From NCBI RefSeq assembly GCF_033807715.1, contig NC_084597.1, forward strand, positions 13,356,170-13,420,169: a DNA stretch of 64,000 nt, written 5' to 3'. The translations under genes and the position numbers were made by a program. This document shows positions 43,781-55,160 of this stretch, in pieces (within the stretch, counting starts at the first letter, position 1; every line of letters starts with the position of its first letter). The notes below the pieces were generated by a model. It ran no database searches, was not told the origin of the DNA, and saw nothing but the letters and a program-made list of their open reading frames with translations. The DNA is from Cololabis saira (lineage: Eukaryota > Chordata > Actinopteri > Beloniformes > Belonidae).

Positions 43781-46700
43781 TTCGGTAAGCTTTGTTGCAT
43801 GACAATTACGGATGAGGAAGTGATAGTGGTTAGCTATTGGCTTAGTCGACTATCAATCATATATTAGCAATCGATCTTATTGTCCGCTGCAGCTCAGACT
43901 GCAACAGGAGAGCCTTCCTGCGCTTCGCAATGAATCTCTATAATGACTATTTGAAGAGACTGAAATCATGACCACTCCAGAAATTAATTTCCCTTTGGGG
44001 CTTAAAGTATTCTGAATTTGAATTAGAAATACATTTTTTGCTCTACATAAATTCCCCAGTACAAAAAAAAAACCCTCAGAATTTCATGAATATAAAATTA
44101 AACAACTGAGACCAAAAGGTTTTTTTGAACCAGGCTGTAAATATGATTATTTCTTCTCTAAAGTTGGACATTTTACCTCCGAGTTAATAGAGATTGACTT
44201 GCTTTTGCAACCAGGCTCCAGCGGCCAGTTGAGGAACTGCAATAAAACTTAGATTCAAAGTAAATGGTTAGATGGTTGGTACTTGACTCAATCCAAAAGG
44301 CTGCATCTGGCCTGCTGCTCTGACTCAATACAGGAAAAGTTCAAACATGCAGCTCCATACACAAACCACTAGGAGCCAAAAACCAGGTCAATCTGTCTCA
44401 ATTGATCCCCATGTAAAAATGCTATGTCACAGCAGATTTACAGTTTTGCTATTCATAAAAAGATTTCACATCTATGGCAGATGTACAGAGGCTTTATTTC
44501 TATGTACCTTATAAGGTACAATTTTATCTATTGAGTGACAGCTGGCTATGGTTGATTGCTAGATTTCATCACTTTTATTTAAAAGTGTTCAACACTTTTA
44601 TCTTGACTTCTGAGCTTTGAATAAAGGCATTACAGAGTGTAACATTTCCTATTTTAGATATAATATATTTTTGTGCTTTTAAATGCATAACCAAAAGGGT
44701 GAGATTTACTCTGGTTTGACTGGGAATGGTTTGAGGATGAAGGTAAGTTAAGTAGCAGGCAGCAGCTGCCTCTGCGCAAGGGCAAAGACTGCTACCTGGA
44801 CTAACTGTTGGATGGTCTACCTTAACTTTGACCAGAGCTCTGCTAGGACTGGGCTCTGACAGAGCCCCAGGGACCTCAAGAGTGCTTTCAGTTAGCCAAG
44901 CGTCAGTCAGTCGAGGTTCCCAGTGGTGCGTGATTTAAGCAATCATCTGTGCTTGTTTCAGCTCCAGCAGTAGCCTACGTGTTTCAGATGTCACTTTGGT
45001 AGTGACATCTGAATTGAGAATGAATGTAAGGCCCCTTGAGTTAGCATCATTGGTTAGCATGAGCTAAGTCAAACTAAACTAAAATAGCTAACTTATTGAA
45101 AACTGACGTAAGACGGACGTGTTCCAGGTAGCCTCTGGGCTTGCGTCTTCCGGCCATTTGGTCATTTATGGATTAACCTAGGTTGGGTGGAGTCAGCTCC
45201 AGCAAAATGGCACCGCCAGAGATTGCTTTGAGGGGGGTTTTTGGCACTGTCCAGACGTCTTGGGAAAAGAAAGAAGTCTCAAAGTAACTTCATAAAAAAA
45301 AAACCTATGGGGGATGTCACAGGGATTGTGATCACTCCTTTTTGCGCGAACATGCCGGTTTAGTGCAACCCTGCTGCTGTCAGCTGCTCTGTTTGAGCCA
45401 TCTAGCTGGGCTGAGGCTAGGTTTGCAACAGATGGCCCCAGTATCTCCGTTGGTGCTCGCCCAAAGTGCCAGCAGCCCTAATTTTAGTGTCATTTTTGGA
45501 AATTCTGACTTCTGAGTACAAATAGAAAGTTATATACATGTGATCAAGGGTGTGAATACAAATTTACATTGGTATTTACATGTAGCAGTGAATGCATTTT
45601 GTTTACTTGGTTGAGTATTGTAGTCCAGAATGAAATAGCTGAACATTAATATAATCTGAACTTTGACATAGAGAACTTTTGATCTTCCACTCTGATCACT
45701 GACAAAGATGAGATGTGAATAATTTATTAGAATATAACCAGCTATAAACTAAGTCAGCAACAACCTCCCATGAGACTCAGATAGATAGACATGCCGAAAC
45801 TAACCCGTAACTCAAAAGGGGTTATAAAGCAAAACTGTCTTGTTTCAAAAGAGGTATTTGTATGCACCAAAAGGGTAAATGCCTACAGAGAAGGCTAAAG
45901 AAAGTCAAAAAGGCCTCACACCACATGCTGGGAGCTGTGTATGAACAAATGTAGCTGTGTATCATGTGTCTTCTAGCTTTCCTTTTACCTCCATTAACCT
46001 GTCAATATCTTCCTGGCACACTATTTATCGCTGCAGTGATTGTCTACATCAGCTGAAGATCCACAGCACGCTTTGTGTGCTTACATCAACTTTATTACTC
46101 CCTTCTTTGGATAGTGTCATCAAAACAGCAGCTATGTAAATCAGCCGCTTCCTTTCTTTCCATCTATCCTCCCATTATATTGCTTCCTGGACTGTGGGAG
46201 GATCAAGGAGGCAGATGTCAGTTATTTTTGATGTCGCTGTGACATGATGGCTCTGAGAAAATCACATTATGGTTGTCTGCAATAACAACATCCATGGAAT
46301 AACCATGTTGTTCCTTTCAAAATGTCATTCTGACTGTTCGGATGCTGTAATATGAGAAACATCAATTTCGTCTGGCATTTAATGAAGGTGTATCAGATTT
46401 AGCAGATGGGAGCACACGTCTGTTTGTTCGTGCTGTGTGTACCTGGGCATGCATACACACATGACAGACTGCAGGATGTCTGTCGCTGTGGGGACATGCA
46501 GAGAGCAGGTGCAGTAGCATCATTACAGGGATTCCCTGTCACTTGAGCTGTCAATCCACTGAGGGGAGGAAGGGGTTTCCTTGAGAGCTACTTTAGTTTT
46601 GCATTAACGCTTTTCTCATTTAGATGTGTAATATTTTCCGCAACCCTCTCCAATTTTTTCTTCTACCACTTGAAAATTTGTCTGTGCCCATTCCTGCTAT

Positions 46701-48190
46701 AGATTTTGATTGACAATAAATCCATACACTGCAAGTTTCTAGTCGTAGTAAAAGAACGGGATCACACTGTGAAATTTGCAGTTGCATAAGATCAGTGCAA
46801 GGCACACTGTATGATTTTGATCTGCTAACGCTGGATTCATACAGCAGCGTCGCCTGCGTCGCCTGTGTCTGTCTCCATAGAAAACAAATGTAACTCTTTA
46901 GTACTTCAATTTGACCCATAGATGTGAAAAAGCTGTTTCCATTGCAGTTATTTGAAACATTCCTTGCCAGAAAACCCCCCGTGCAAACTATTGTGAGATG
47001 TACAGTACTGTGTACACACATACACACCTAGTTTCTGTAAAATTGCACAAACATTTCGAGGGTAATGGAGACACTACTAGTAGTACTCTTCCAGTCATGC
47101 CTCTAGGCTCGTCTTCATATACACAAATCAGACTCTGACGATCAAATTGGTCCCCCAAAATCAATGACAGAGTATGATGGCAGCTCTTCCTGCAGTTCAT
47201 TAATATAAATGGGCTTTGCTTTTCTCTTGAACAGTGACACGCTTATATCCCACACACAGGCACACTTACAGGACAATGCTTAACAAGAAATTGAATTCAA
47301 TGCTTTGTAAAGAATTTAATCATTTATTCAAAGGTTATAAGAAAGCATTCTCACATACCCATGAAAAGTGTACATATACATCACTTGCTGGTGTTCCTCA
47401 CTTTTTGAAAAAATAAAATAATGCAGGAGAAAGTGACAGAAGACTCCCTCATGCTGTATTATACATCAAATGATGAAAGGATTGAAGTGTTTTGCTCTTG
47501 TATTCTTTCATCAGACCCTCCTCCTCCTGCTGTTAAGTAGATTGCTCTCCTGTACTTTGCCAAGGGCTGTACGTTGTGTGTTCATGGGTCCCGTAATACT
47601 GCTCTTTTTCTTGTTTTCTTTCAACAGAAAACCATCCATTGTTGCTGCAATTTGCTTTTTTAAATTTCTTTGTGGGATTCCATTTGTGCTATTCTTCTAT
47701 TCTATTCTATTCTATTTCAGCTTCACCCGACGACACGTGATGAGGAATTATTTACACAATGACTAAGATTTGGATGGTATACTTTAATAATGTGAAGGCT
47801 GCAAAGATCAACAAAAAACAGAGCAGTAAGTGTGTTTCTGGGTTGGTTCAGTCATTTTATCATGTTCATATGTTCTCTGTTTGCCTGCTATAATATACAG
47901 CACAAGATTCTACTTAGCCAATGCTTTCATATTGACGGTCAACCATTCTGATTTGTACTGTGAAGGGATGTGTTTGAGTGTTAATGCCCCATTCGCATGG
48001 CAACTATCTGGTCACGGAAGTCACGGAGGACCTCTGTGATTTTAACCTGTCTGAATGCACCATGTCCATGATTTGTAAAGTAAAAATTCTACTGCAAACT
48101 ACCTACCCTATTTCAACAAACACCAAGATCATGAGATAATTTTAATCCTGCACTTATCAGTGATTCGGCAATGTGTCGGCAGGCATCTTT
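43781..48190. other. Long stretch with no gene seen; weak repeats
   Basis: It contains a perfect hairpin (44983-45013, separate entry), a repeat at about 45040-45240 that resembles 58370-58540 (GGATTAACCTAGGTTGGGTG against GGATTGACCGGGGTTGGGGG) and a TTCTA run near 47697-47717. Open frames reach 135 codons (46620-47027 minus; 47470-47766 plus, hydrophobic) without motifs or splice context. Confidence 0.45.
44983..45013. repeat. Perfect 13-bp hairpin, 5-nt loop
   Basis: TTCAGATGTCACT at 44983-44995 and AGTGACATCTGAA at 45001-45013, around TTGGT. It is not part of a recognised element. Confidence 0.9.
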
Positions 48191-48216
48191 AAAAAAAATA
48201 AAAATAAAAAAAATAA

Positions 48217-48271
48217 AAAAATATAAATATAAAATATATATATATATTAAAAAATAAATAAAAATAATAAT

Positions 48272-48351
<80 letters not shown>

Positions 48352-48362
48352 GTATATATATA

Positions 48363-48412
<50 letters not shown>
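48217..48412. repeat. (AT)n / (TG)n compound array at the LINE 3' end
   Basis: A/T-only sequence, a long AT run, a short TG run at about 48363-48380 and another AT run. It directly adjoins the 3' end of the minus-strand RTE LINE. RTE elements often end in short repeats, so the array may have grown from the LINE tail. Confidence 0.9.
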
Positions 48413-48413
<1 letters not shown>

Positions 48414-48496
48414 TCTTCTTGTTGCCTTTTCTGTCTCTTTCCAAGTGTAATTCTGCCTGTATTCAGCCTGTATCCACCACCTATAGTGTAATGATG

Positions 48497-50096
48497 TTAT
48501 AATTTTATCCGTTCGCGGGTCGGGGGGGGCAGCAGTCTCAACAGAGATGCCCAGACTTCCTTTACCCCAGACACTTCCTCCAGTTCTTCCAAGGGGAGTC
48601 CGAGGTGTTCCCAGGCCAGCCGAGAGACATAGTCTCTCCAGCGTGTCCTGGGTCTTCCTCCTCCTCCCGGAGGGACATGTCTGGAACACCTCCCTAGGGA
48701 GGCGTCCAGGAGGCATCCGGTACAGATGCCCAAGCCACCTCAGCTGACTCCCCTCAATGTGAAGGAGCAGCGGCTCGACTCCGAGCTCCTCCCGGGTGAC
48801 CGAACTCCTCACCCTATCTCTAAGGGAGCGTCCAGCCACCCTTTCGGAGGAAACTGATCTCGGCTGCTTGTATCCGCGATCTTGTCTTTTCGTTCACTAC
48901 CCAAAGTTCATGACGATAGGTGAGGGTAGGTGCGTAGATTGGGCGGTAGATCGAGAGCTTCGCCTTTCAACTCAGCTCCTTCTTCACCATGACGGTCCGG
49001 TACATCGACCACATAACTACGAACGCCGCACCGATCCCTCCGTCAATCTCCCGCTCCATCGTTCCCTCACTCGTGAACAAGACCCCGAGATCTTGAACTT
49101 CTCCACCTGAGGCAGGACTTCTCCACCCACCCGGAGAAGGCATGCCACCCTTTCCCGGTGGCGAACCATGGCCTCGGTTTTGGAGGTGCTGATTCTCATC
49201 CCTGCCGCGTTGCACTCGGCCTCAAACCGCCCCAGCACATGCTGAAGGTCCCGGTCCGATGAAGCCAACAGGACAACGTCATCCGCAAAAAGCAGAGATG
49301 AAACCCTGTGTTCCTCCTGAATCCGAGGTTCAACTATCGGCTGTATTCTTCTCTCCAGTACCTTGGCGTATACTTTCCCGGGGAGGCTGAGAAGTGTGAT
49401 TCCCCTATAGTTGGAACACATTCTCCGGTCCCCCTTTTTAAAAAGAGGGACCACCACCCCGGTTTGCCACTGCAGCGGTACTGTTCCCTTCCTCCATGCA
49501 ATGTCGCAGAGGCGTGTCAACCAAGACAGTCCTACGACATCCAGAGACTTGAGGTACTCAGGGCGAATCTCATCCACCCCCGGTGTCCTGCCACTGAGGA
49601 GCTTATGAACTACCTCAGTGACCTCAGCTTGGGTGATGGATGAACACGTCCCCACGTCCTCACCCTCTGCTTCCTCAGTGGAAGGCATGTCAGTCGGGTT
49701 GAGGAGATCCTCGAAGTATTCCTTCCACCGTCCGACGATGTCCCCAGTCGAGGTCAACAGCTCCCCACCCGCACCGTAAACGGTGCCGGCAGAGTACTGC
49801 TTCCCCCTTCTGAGGCACCGAATGGTCCGCCAGAATTTCCTCGAGGCTGACCGAAAGTCTTCCTCCATGGCCTCACCGAACTCTGCCTGCCGGTACCCAT
49901 CTACTGCGTCAGGAGTTCCACAGGGCAACATAGCCCGGTAGGACTCCTTCTTTGGTCTGACGGCATCCTTTACTTCTGGTGTCCACCACCGGGTTCTAGG
50001 ATTGCTGCCATGACAGGCAACAGAGACCTTGCGTCCACAACTCCGAGCCAGCCGCGTCGACAATGGAGGCAGAGAACATGGTCCACTCGGACTCAA
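48497..50096 (-). pseudogene. RTE LINE reverse transcriptase and C-terminus, central deletion
   Basis: The 359-codon frame reads [55 protein letters not shown] and VVPLFKKGDRRMCSNYRGIT, then jumps from RIQPIVEPRIQEE directly to SSLLFADDVVLLASSDRDLQ near 49305-49315. About 100 residues that should lie between, including the first catalytic aspartate motif and the 'QG.PLSP' motif, are missing although the frame stays open. Near 49110 it shifts to a frame reading QDLGVLFTSEGTMEREIDGG, and the C-terminal part (QLRWLGHLYRMPPGRLPREV, then RTRWRDYVSRLAWEHLGLPL) lies in two further frames to 48497. The polymerase is inactive. Confidence 0.85.
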
Positions 50097-51190
50097 TGTC
50101 TCCCGCCTCCCCCGGGATCTGAGAGAAGCTCTCTCGGAGGTGAGAGCTGAAGATGTCCCTGACAGAGGGCTCAGCCAGACGTTCCCAACAGACCCTCACA
50201 ATCCGTTTGGGTCTGCCCAGTCTGTCCAACCTCCTCCTCCGCCAGCGCATCCAACTCACCACCAGGTGGTGATCAGTTGACAGCTCAGCCCCTGTCTTCA
50301 CCTGAGTGTCCAAGACATGCGGCCGAAGGTCAGATGAAACAACAACAAAGTTGATCATTGACCTTCGGGCTAGGGTGTCCTGGTGCCATATGCACTGATG
50401 GGCACCCTTATGCTTGAACATGGTGTTCGTTATGGACAAACTGTGACTAGCACAGAAGTCCAACAACAAAGCACCATTCGGGTTCAGATCGGGAAGGCCG
50501 TTCCTCCCAATCACACCTCTCCAGGTATCACTGTCATTGCCCACATGAGCGTTGAAGTCCCCCAGTAGAACAATGGAGTCTCCAGTTGGAGCACTATCCA
50601 GCACAAACAACAGTGAGAGACCGTTTCCCGACCCGAAGGCGCAGGGAAGCGACCCTCTTGTTAACCGGGGTGAACTCCAACACATGGCGACTGAGCTGAG
50701 GGGCTATAAACAAGCCCACACCAGCTCGCCGCATCTCACCCTGGGCAACTCCAGAGTAGTGGAGGGTCCAGCCCCTTTCAAGGGGCTGGGTTCCAGAGCC
50801 CAAGCTATGTGTGGAGGTGAGCCCGACTATCTCTAGCCGGTGTCTCTCAACCTCACGCACAAGCTCTGGCTCCTTCCCCCCCAGCGAGGTGATATTCCAT
50901 GTCCCCACTGAGAGGGTTTTGGTCCAGGGATTGGGTCGTCGAGGCACCACGCCACGACTGCTACCCAGTCCACATGGCACCGGCCTCTCACGGTCCTTCC
51001 TGCGGGTGGTGGGCCTACGGGAAGGCGGGCCCATGTCGCCGTTTTGGGCTGAGCCCGGCTGGGTCCCACGGGCAAAGACCCGGCCACCAGGCGCTCGCCT
51101 ACGAGCCCCAACCCCAGGCCTGGCTCCAGGGAGGGGCCCCGGTGACGCCGATCCGGGCGACGTAACGGTCCTTTGATTTTTCTCCTCCAT
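49996..51190 (-). pseudogene. RTE LINE endonuclease region, two frames
   Basis: The first frame (51190-50594) has a proline/arginine-rich lead, then SVGTWNITSLGGKEPELVRE, HRLEIVGLTSTHSLGSG and GWTLHYSGVAQGEMRRAGVG, the N-terminal half of the endonuclease. It stops at RSLTVVCAG. The second frame (50685-49996) resumes at [20 protein letters not shown] and runs through [20 protein letters not shown] and TDHHLVVSW. Reading across about 50600 loses part of the central fold: a deletion plus a frameshift. [10 protein letters not shown] and the TDHH histidine site survive, but the aspartate usual in the 'R.MIDFV' motif is asparagine here ([10 protein letters not shown]). DNA nicking activity is therefore not expected. 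Confidence 0.82.
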
Positions 51191-51349
51191 GATTAGCTTG
51201 TGAACCGCTCTTAGTCTGGCCCGTCACCTAGAACCTGTTTGCCATGGGAGACCCTACCAGGGGCATAATGCCCCCGACAACATAGCTCCTAGGATCACTC
51301 GGGCAACACAAACCCCTCCACCACAGTAAGGTGGCGGTTCAAGCAGGGG

Positions 51350-51439
51350 AATGATAAACACACAGTTTTTGTTTCCTTGTGAAGCTTATTTATTTCTCAA
51401 TGATAAACACACAGAAATAAATAAGCTTCACAAGGAAAC
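51350..51439. repeat. Inverted duplication at the LINE 5' junction
   Basis: The 27 bases at 51371-51397 are the exact complement of 51413-51439 (key ends GTTTCCTTGTGAAGC and GCTTCACAAGGAAAC). In addition AATGATAAACACACAG is repeated directly at 51350-51365 and 51399-51414. The combination suggests a template switch when the LINE's 5' end was joined to the target. Confidence 0.9.
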
Positions 51440-51539
51440 ACAAACTCCAGATCAGCAGAAGGGCAACAAGGGATGACAACATTTGTGGCTGCATCATGCA
51501 GTAATAAACGTTTTATCTCCAAGCTACTACTACTACTAC

Positions 51540-51853
51540 CGTCATTTATCAGACGCTTTTTTCCAATTGTGCATTGCGTTGTGGTGGAAGCAGCAGGCAT
51601 CTTTCACTTGCTGAGCGGAGCTGTCGAGAGGGAGTGTAGCTCTGAATGAAGGAGTGAAGGTAGGCAGGAGACGTTTGGGTAATTGTTTGGTAGCCAGAAG
51701 CAGAGCTTTGAACTTGATGCTGCAACTGGAAGCCAGTGCAGAGATTAGCTGTGGAGTGACATGAGCTCTCTTGGGTTGGTTGAAGACCAGACGTGCTCCT
51801 GCATTCTGGATCATCTGCAGAGGTTTAACTGAGCACGCAGGAAGGCCGACCAA
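51540..51853 (-). pseudogene. L2-type LINE pol C-terminal fragment and 3' tail
   Basis: The minus frame from 51853 reads LPACSVKPLQMIQNAGARLV, FNQPKRAHVTPQLISA, SIKFKALLLATKQLPKRLLP and TFTPSFRATLPLDSSAQQVK. The 'LQ.IQNA.ARLV......HVTP.L' block is typical of the region after the reverse transcriptase in L2-type LINEs. The usual 'LHWLPV' part is altered, and the end of the protein passes straight into the GCGTCTGATAAATGAC tail at about 51540-51560 followed by a TAG run (plus-strand CTA). Only the last portion of pol is present, so it is a 5'-truncated insertion. Confidence 0.75.
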
Positions 51854-51854
51854 C

Positions 51855-53059
51855 TAAATACTAAATAAAGTAATTTCTTTAGTTAAATGCAAGGCCTCAA
51901 CGTCCCTTATGGGATTACTGTCTGTAAAAATCTTAATACACAGACTGTGCTTATCCAGCGGGAATAGACTGAACCAAATACAGATGAGCGGGGGTAATTT
52001 TAGAATGATTGCAGTACCAAATGTAATTTTCATCCAGTGTAAATAGGAAATTAGCCGCACAGACTTCCATACCTGTGAAGAAGACAGTCAAAACCATGTA
52101 GCAGCCTGTCCCTGTGGATGGAGTTCTGATAATCAAACGTTTGGTTCAGCTTGCAAGAATAGCTCATCAGATCTAGTTCAAACATGATCTTGAAGTAATT
52201 TGTACAGTATGAACAACTGTGGTTAAATGCTGTGCATCTCAAAGCCAGCTGAATCATGAGCACAAGTGACAGGCAGTCCTTTTGAAAGAAAAAAAGAAAA
52301 AAAAAGAAAACAATTGTATTCTTTCCATCTTGATTTGATAGAGAAGAACATCACTGAGAGCATTATTGGAGTTGGCTTTTGCTTTTCACATTCCTGAATT
52401 CAGTGTTTGATGAACCAGTGGGTCCATCCATCTTAACTGGCTGAAGTAATATTAGCTCTGCACTATTTCTAAGGTTCATAAGAAATACAGAGAGGATGTG
52501 GTAGAGGAGAGAACACCAATAACAATAACAGATAAGAAAGGTCTGCTGGGAGGAAGGAACACAATATGTGGGATATGTTGGGTAGTCATTAAAGGTTCAG
52601 ATCAGAGTAGAATTATCCAGATTCCATATCTTCAATCCCATTTGACTTCACATCTTGCTTATTTTGTTGCTGTCCCAACTTTGGTGACACCACCAAAAAT
52701 GGGGTGGTAGAATAGAGTTGAGACCCTAAAACCAGCTGCTGTGAAAAGTCTGACTGGAAAGGGAGTTTTTGTTCTGCATCCCTGTGGTGTATTAACCAAA
52801 ACATGTCATGGACATTACAGTAAGATCACACGTAGAACAGAATAACAGGAGCGCTGCTGGTGTCCCCACAACCACCGGCGCTCTTGCTATGGGTGCGACA
52901 GTGAACTCAAAAGAAAAAATGCAGGCACTCTGGTGGATTGAAAAAAGTTAAAAAACCCTTATTTTGACTGGGTTACATCTAAAAAACACCAACGCGTGTC
53001 GACTTGTGCCTTCCTCAGGGTGTATGGAGAGAAGAGACAAAAACCATCCATAATTATAG
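51855..53059. other. Mostly unrecognised
   Basis: Around 52940-53020 ACACCAACGCGTGTCGACTT followed by GTGCCTTCCTCAGGGTG is a repeated fish motif of unknown class. An A/G run lies near 52285-52312. No gene. Confidence 0.4.
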
Positions 53060-53950
53060 GATTTATTGGTTTCCTCAAACACAATTTGAGCAATTTTAAA
53101 TTCCACTATATCTTCAAATTAAAAAATTTTAGATTTTAAGAATAATGGGTTTGTATGCTCATAAAAACTGACATTATGGATGATTCTGATGGCTCGGTAG
53201 GATACTCAGTGGTTGTAAAGAGCTTTTGTAATTAATTTCCCACACCTCTGAACAGTATTTAAGTAAGACAGAATCAGTGAGTTATAAAGAATATGAAGTG
53301 ATTTATTGTTCAGAATATGTTTACCTTTGGCCAGGACTGAGATGCTTCTAGATACTTTGTTCTGTTAATGTTTAATGTGAGGTTTCCAAATGATTTTGTC
53401 ATCAATTATTACACCAAGGAATGTATTGTCGTATATCCTTTTTAGAGTTACACCCTCTATCTGGAGTTGAATTTGAGTATTTTTGTAACACTTTTCAAAA
53501 AAACATAATTTTAGTCTTTTTTTTATTTAATGGTAATCTATTGTTGTAAAACCATTTCTTTAGTTTACTGATTTCCAAGGTGATTATAGATAGAAATTGT
53601 TTTGTAAATTCTCATCGGAGAACCAGATGGTTGTGTCGCCAGCAAATAACACAAGTTCTGGTACATTAGATACTTTACATATGTCATTTATATACAAATC
53701 AAATAATACTAGTCCCAGCACCGACCCCTGAGATACGCCACACACAATCTCCAGACAATCAGATTCAGTATCTCCCACCTTCATAAATTGTTGTCATCTC
53801 TTTAAAAGGTCCTCATCCAGTTCAACACTACCCCCCGAATCCCATTATGTTCTCGTTTTTTTAATTAAAATGTCATGATTGATTGTATCAAAAGCTTTCT
53901 TAAGATCTTTAGATTTTAGAATACCCCTATAACTAATTTCTCACTGTCTG
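53060..53950 (-). pseudogene. LINE reverse transcriptase fragment (CR1/L2/Rex1-type)
   Basis: Reading on the minus strand from about 53920: DLKKAFDTINHDILIKK (first catalytic aspartate motif), RGVVLNWMRTFLKR, then at 53784-53584 LEIVCGVSQGSVLGLVLFDL and YINDICKVSNVPELVLFAGD, followed by ISKLKKWFYNNRLPLNKKKT KIMFF. The order A motif, 'G.SQGSVLG', 'F(A)DD' box is that of CR1/L2/Rex-type polymerases. The catalytic FADD is FAGD here, and there are several stops and shifts. Toward 53060 the reading IIHNVSFYEHTNPLFLKSKI and FKIAQIVFEE gives the post-RT region. Clade assignment is uncertain. Confidence 0.72.
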
Positions 53951-54328
53951 TCGTGTTGGTAATTTCTCATACAACACAATAGGAAGAGGTATGAGCCAGG
54001 TAATACACAAAACACTTCATCCATTCAAATGGCAGGTTTCTAAATTGAAAAGTTTGTGCACTATTCCCAGAAATACTGTTAGCTACCTTGGAATAGAAAA
54101 CTAGCTTTCAAAGTGGTGCTGCACTGTGGGGGTCAAAAGCTGTTGGTTGATTTATGAAATGGCTCAAACATTCCTGTTTCCAAATTTATTCAACAAATAA
54201 ACCTCCTCATTCAGTAAAACTCTTTGTCGATCATAAATCCTGCTACAGGAGGCCCGTTCTCTGCTCTGAGTAAAGTTCTCCAGGTTAGCAGCCAGTGTGT
54301 GGTCATATTTTCCTCTGAGCTAAGCAGC

Positions 54329-55152
54329 CAGTGGTGGACAGTAATGGAGTAAATTTACTTGAGTACTGTACATAAGTACATATCCAGAGGATTTGTACTT
54401 TACTTGAGTATTAGATTTATTTGGTACTTATTACTCTTACTTGAATACATTTCCAAGACAAATATTTTTACTTTTACTCGAGTAAATTTCTAGGAAGGCT
54501 GAAAAGTACTCGTTACTTTCAGGTCTGCTCTTTTTTCTTCTTCCCTAAAATCCTATTGGACACAAGCTGTTTTTGTCAAGGAGGAGACCTATCACAGTGC
54601 AGCTCTCCACTGGGATGTACGTAAAGCGGAAATACGTCAAGCCTCCTCAAAACGATACCGCCAAAGTAGCCTGCGTTTGTCAAGACAGAGCCGCAACAAG
54701 TGAAGACAGAGCCACAACAATGGCTACGCCTGCGTCAGGAGAAGGAAGACAATCCGCTGAGTCGTCTGAGTCTGATAATGAGCCGGACTCGGAGCAGGGA
54801 CTTTCACAAAATCCTTGGCCTTATCTTAACTCAATGTTCGAGTTCGACCGAGTAAAAAACGAGGGCACAAACAAACCACAGACATTTATTTTCAAATGTT
54901 TATTGTGTCTGCCGAAGCAGAACTACCTCTCTGCTTTGAAATTTACTCTTACTCTTACTCTTACTTTTACTTAAAGTAAATTTAAAAGCATTTACTTTTG
55001 GATACTTAAGTACCTTTAAAAGCAAGTACTTTTCTACTCTTACTCGAGTAATATTTTGACTGAGCTACTTTTACTTGTAACGGAGTAAATTTTGACCAGT
55101 AGTATTTGTACTCTTACTCAAGTACTGGGGTCGAGTACTCTGTCCACCTCTG
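54329..55152 (+). mobile_element. hAT element with fossil transposase N-terminus, 824 bp
   Basis: Left end CAGTGGTGGACAGTAATGG, right end (reverse complement) CAGAGGTGGACAGAGTACTC. A perfect 8-bp duplication TAAGCAGC lies at 54321-54328 and 55153-55160. The subterminal parts are full of TTACTTGAGTA / TACTC motifs in opposite orientation, probable transposase binding sites. The internal frame at 54573-54974 is listed separately. Confidence 0.93.
54573..54974 (+). pseudogene. hAT transposase N-terminal fragment (BED-finger region)
   Basis: A 133-codon frame. The useful part reads MATPASGEGRQSAESSESDN, then NPWPYLNSMFEFDRVKNEGT and FIFKCLLCLPKQNYLSALK. In hAT transposases 'PWPYL..MF......(K)....F.C.LCLPK...L.A.K' marks the start of the BED zinc finger, with the C..C pair (here CLLC) binding zinc. 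The histidine pair that should follow is missing because the sequence passes into the TTACTC-type terminal region (LTLTLTFT). It therefore preserves only the 5' end of a transposase gene, as expected for an internally deleted element. Confidence 0.7.
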
Positions 55153-55160
55153 TAAGCAGC

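Larger units (their letters stand above)
48420..51349 (-). mobile_element. RTE-clade (Rex3-like) LINE, nearly full length, inactive
   Basis: From right to left the element has a 5' leader (51191-51349), an apurinic-type endonuclease (49996-51190), a reverse transcriptase with an internal deletion (48967-50096), a C-terminal region (48497-48839) and a short 3' end at the AT array. Order and protein motifs fit the RTE clade, and in fish the Rex3 lineage. About 2.9 kb remains of an expected length somewhat above 3 kb. The 5' flank has an unusual inverted duplication (51350-51439). Confidence 0.8.

Noticed and set aside
47470..47766. 98-codon hydrophobic frame resembling a membrane protein
   Set aside because: Hydrophobicity comes from T-rich DNA; no splice sites, domain or conserved context.
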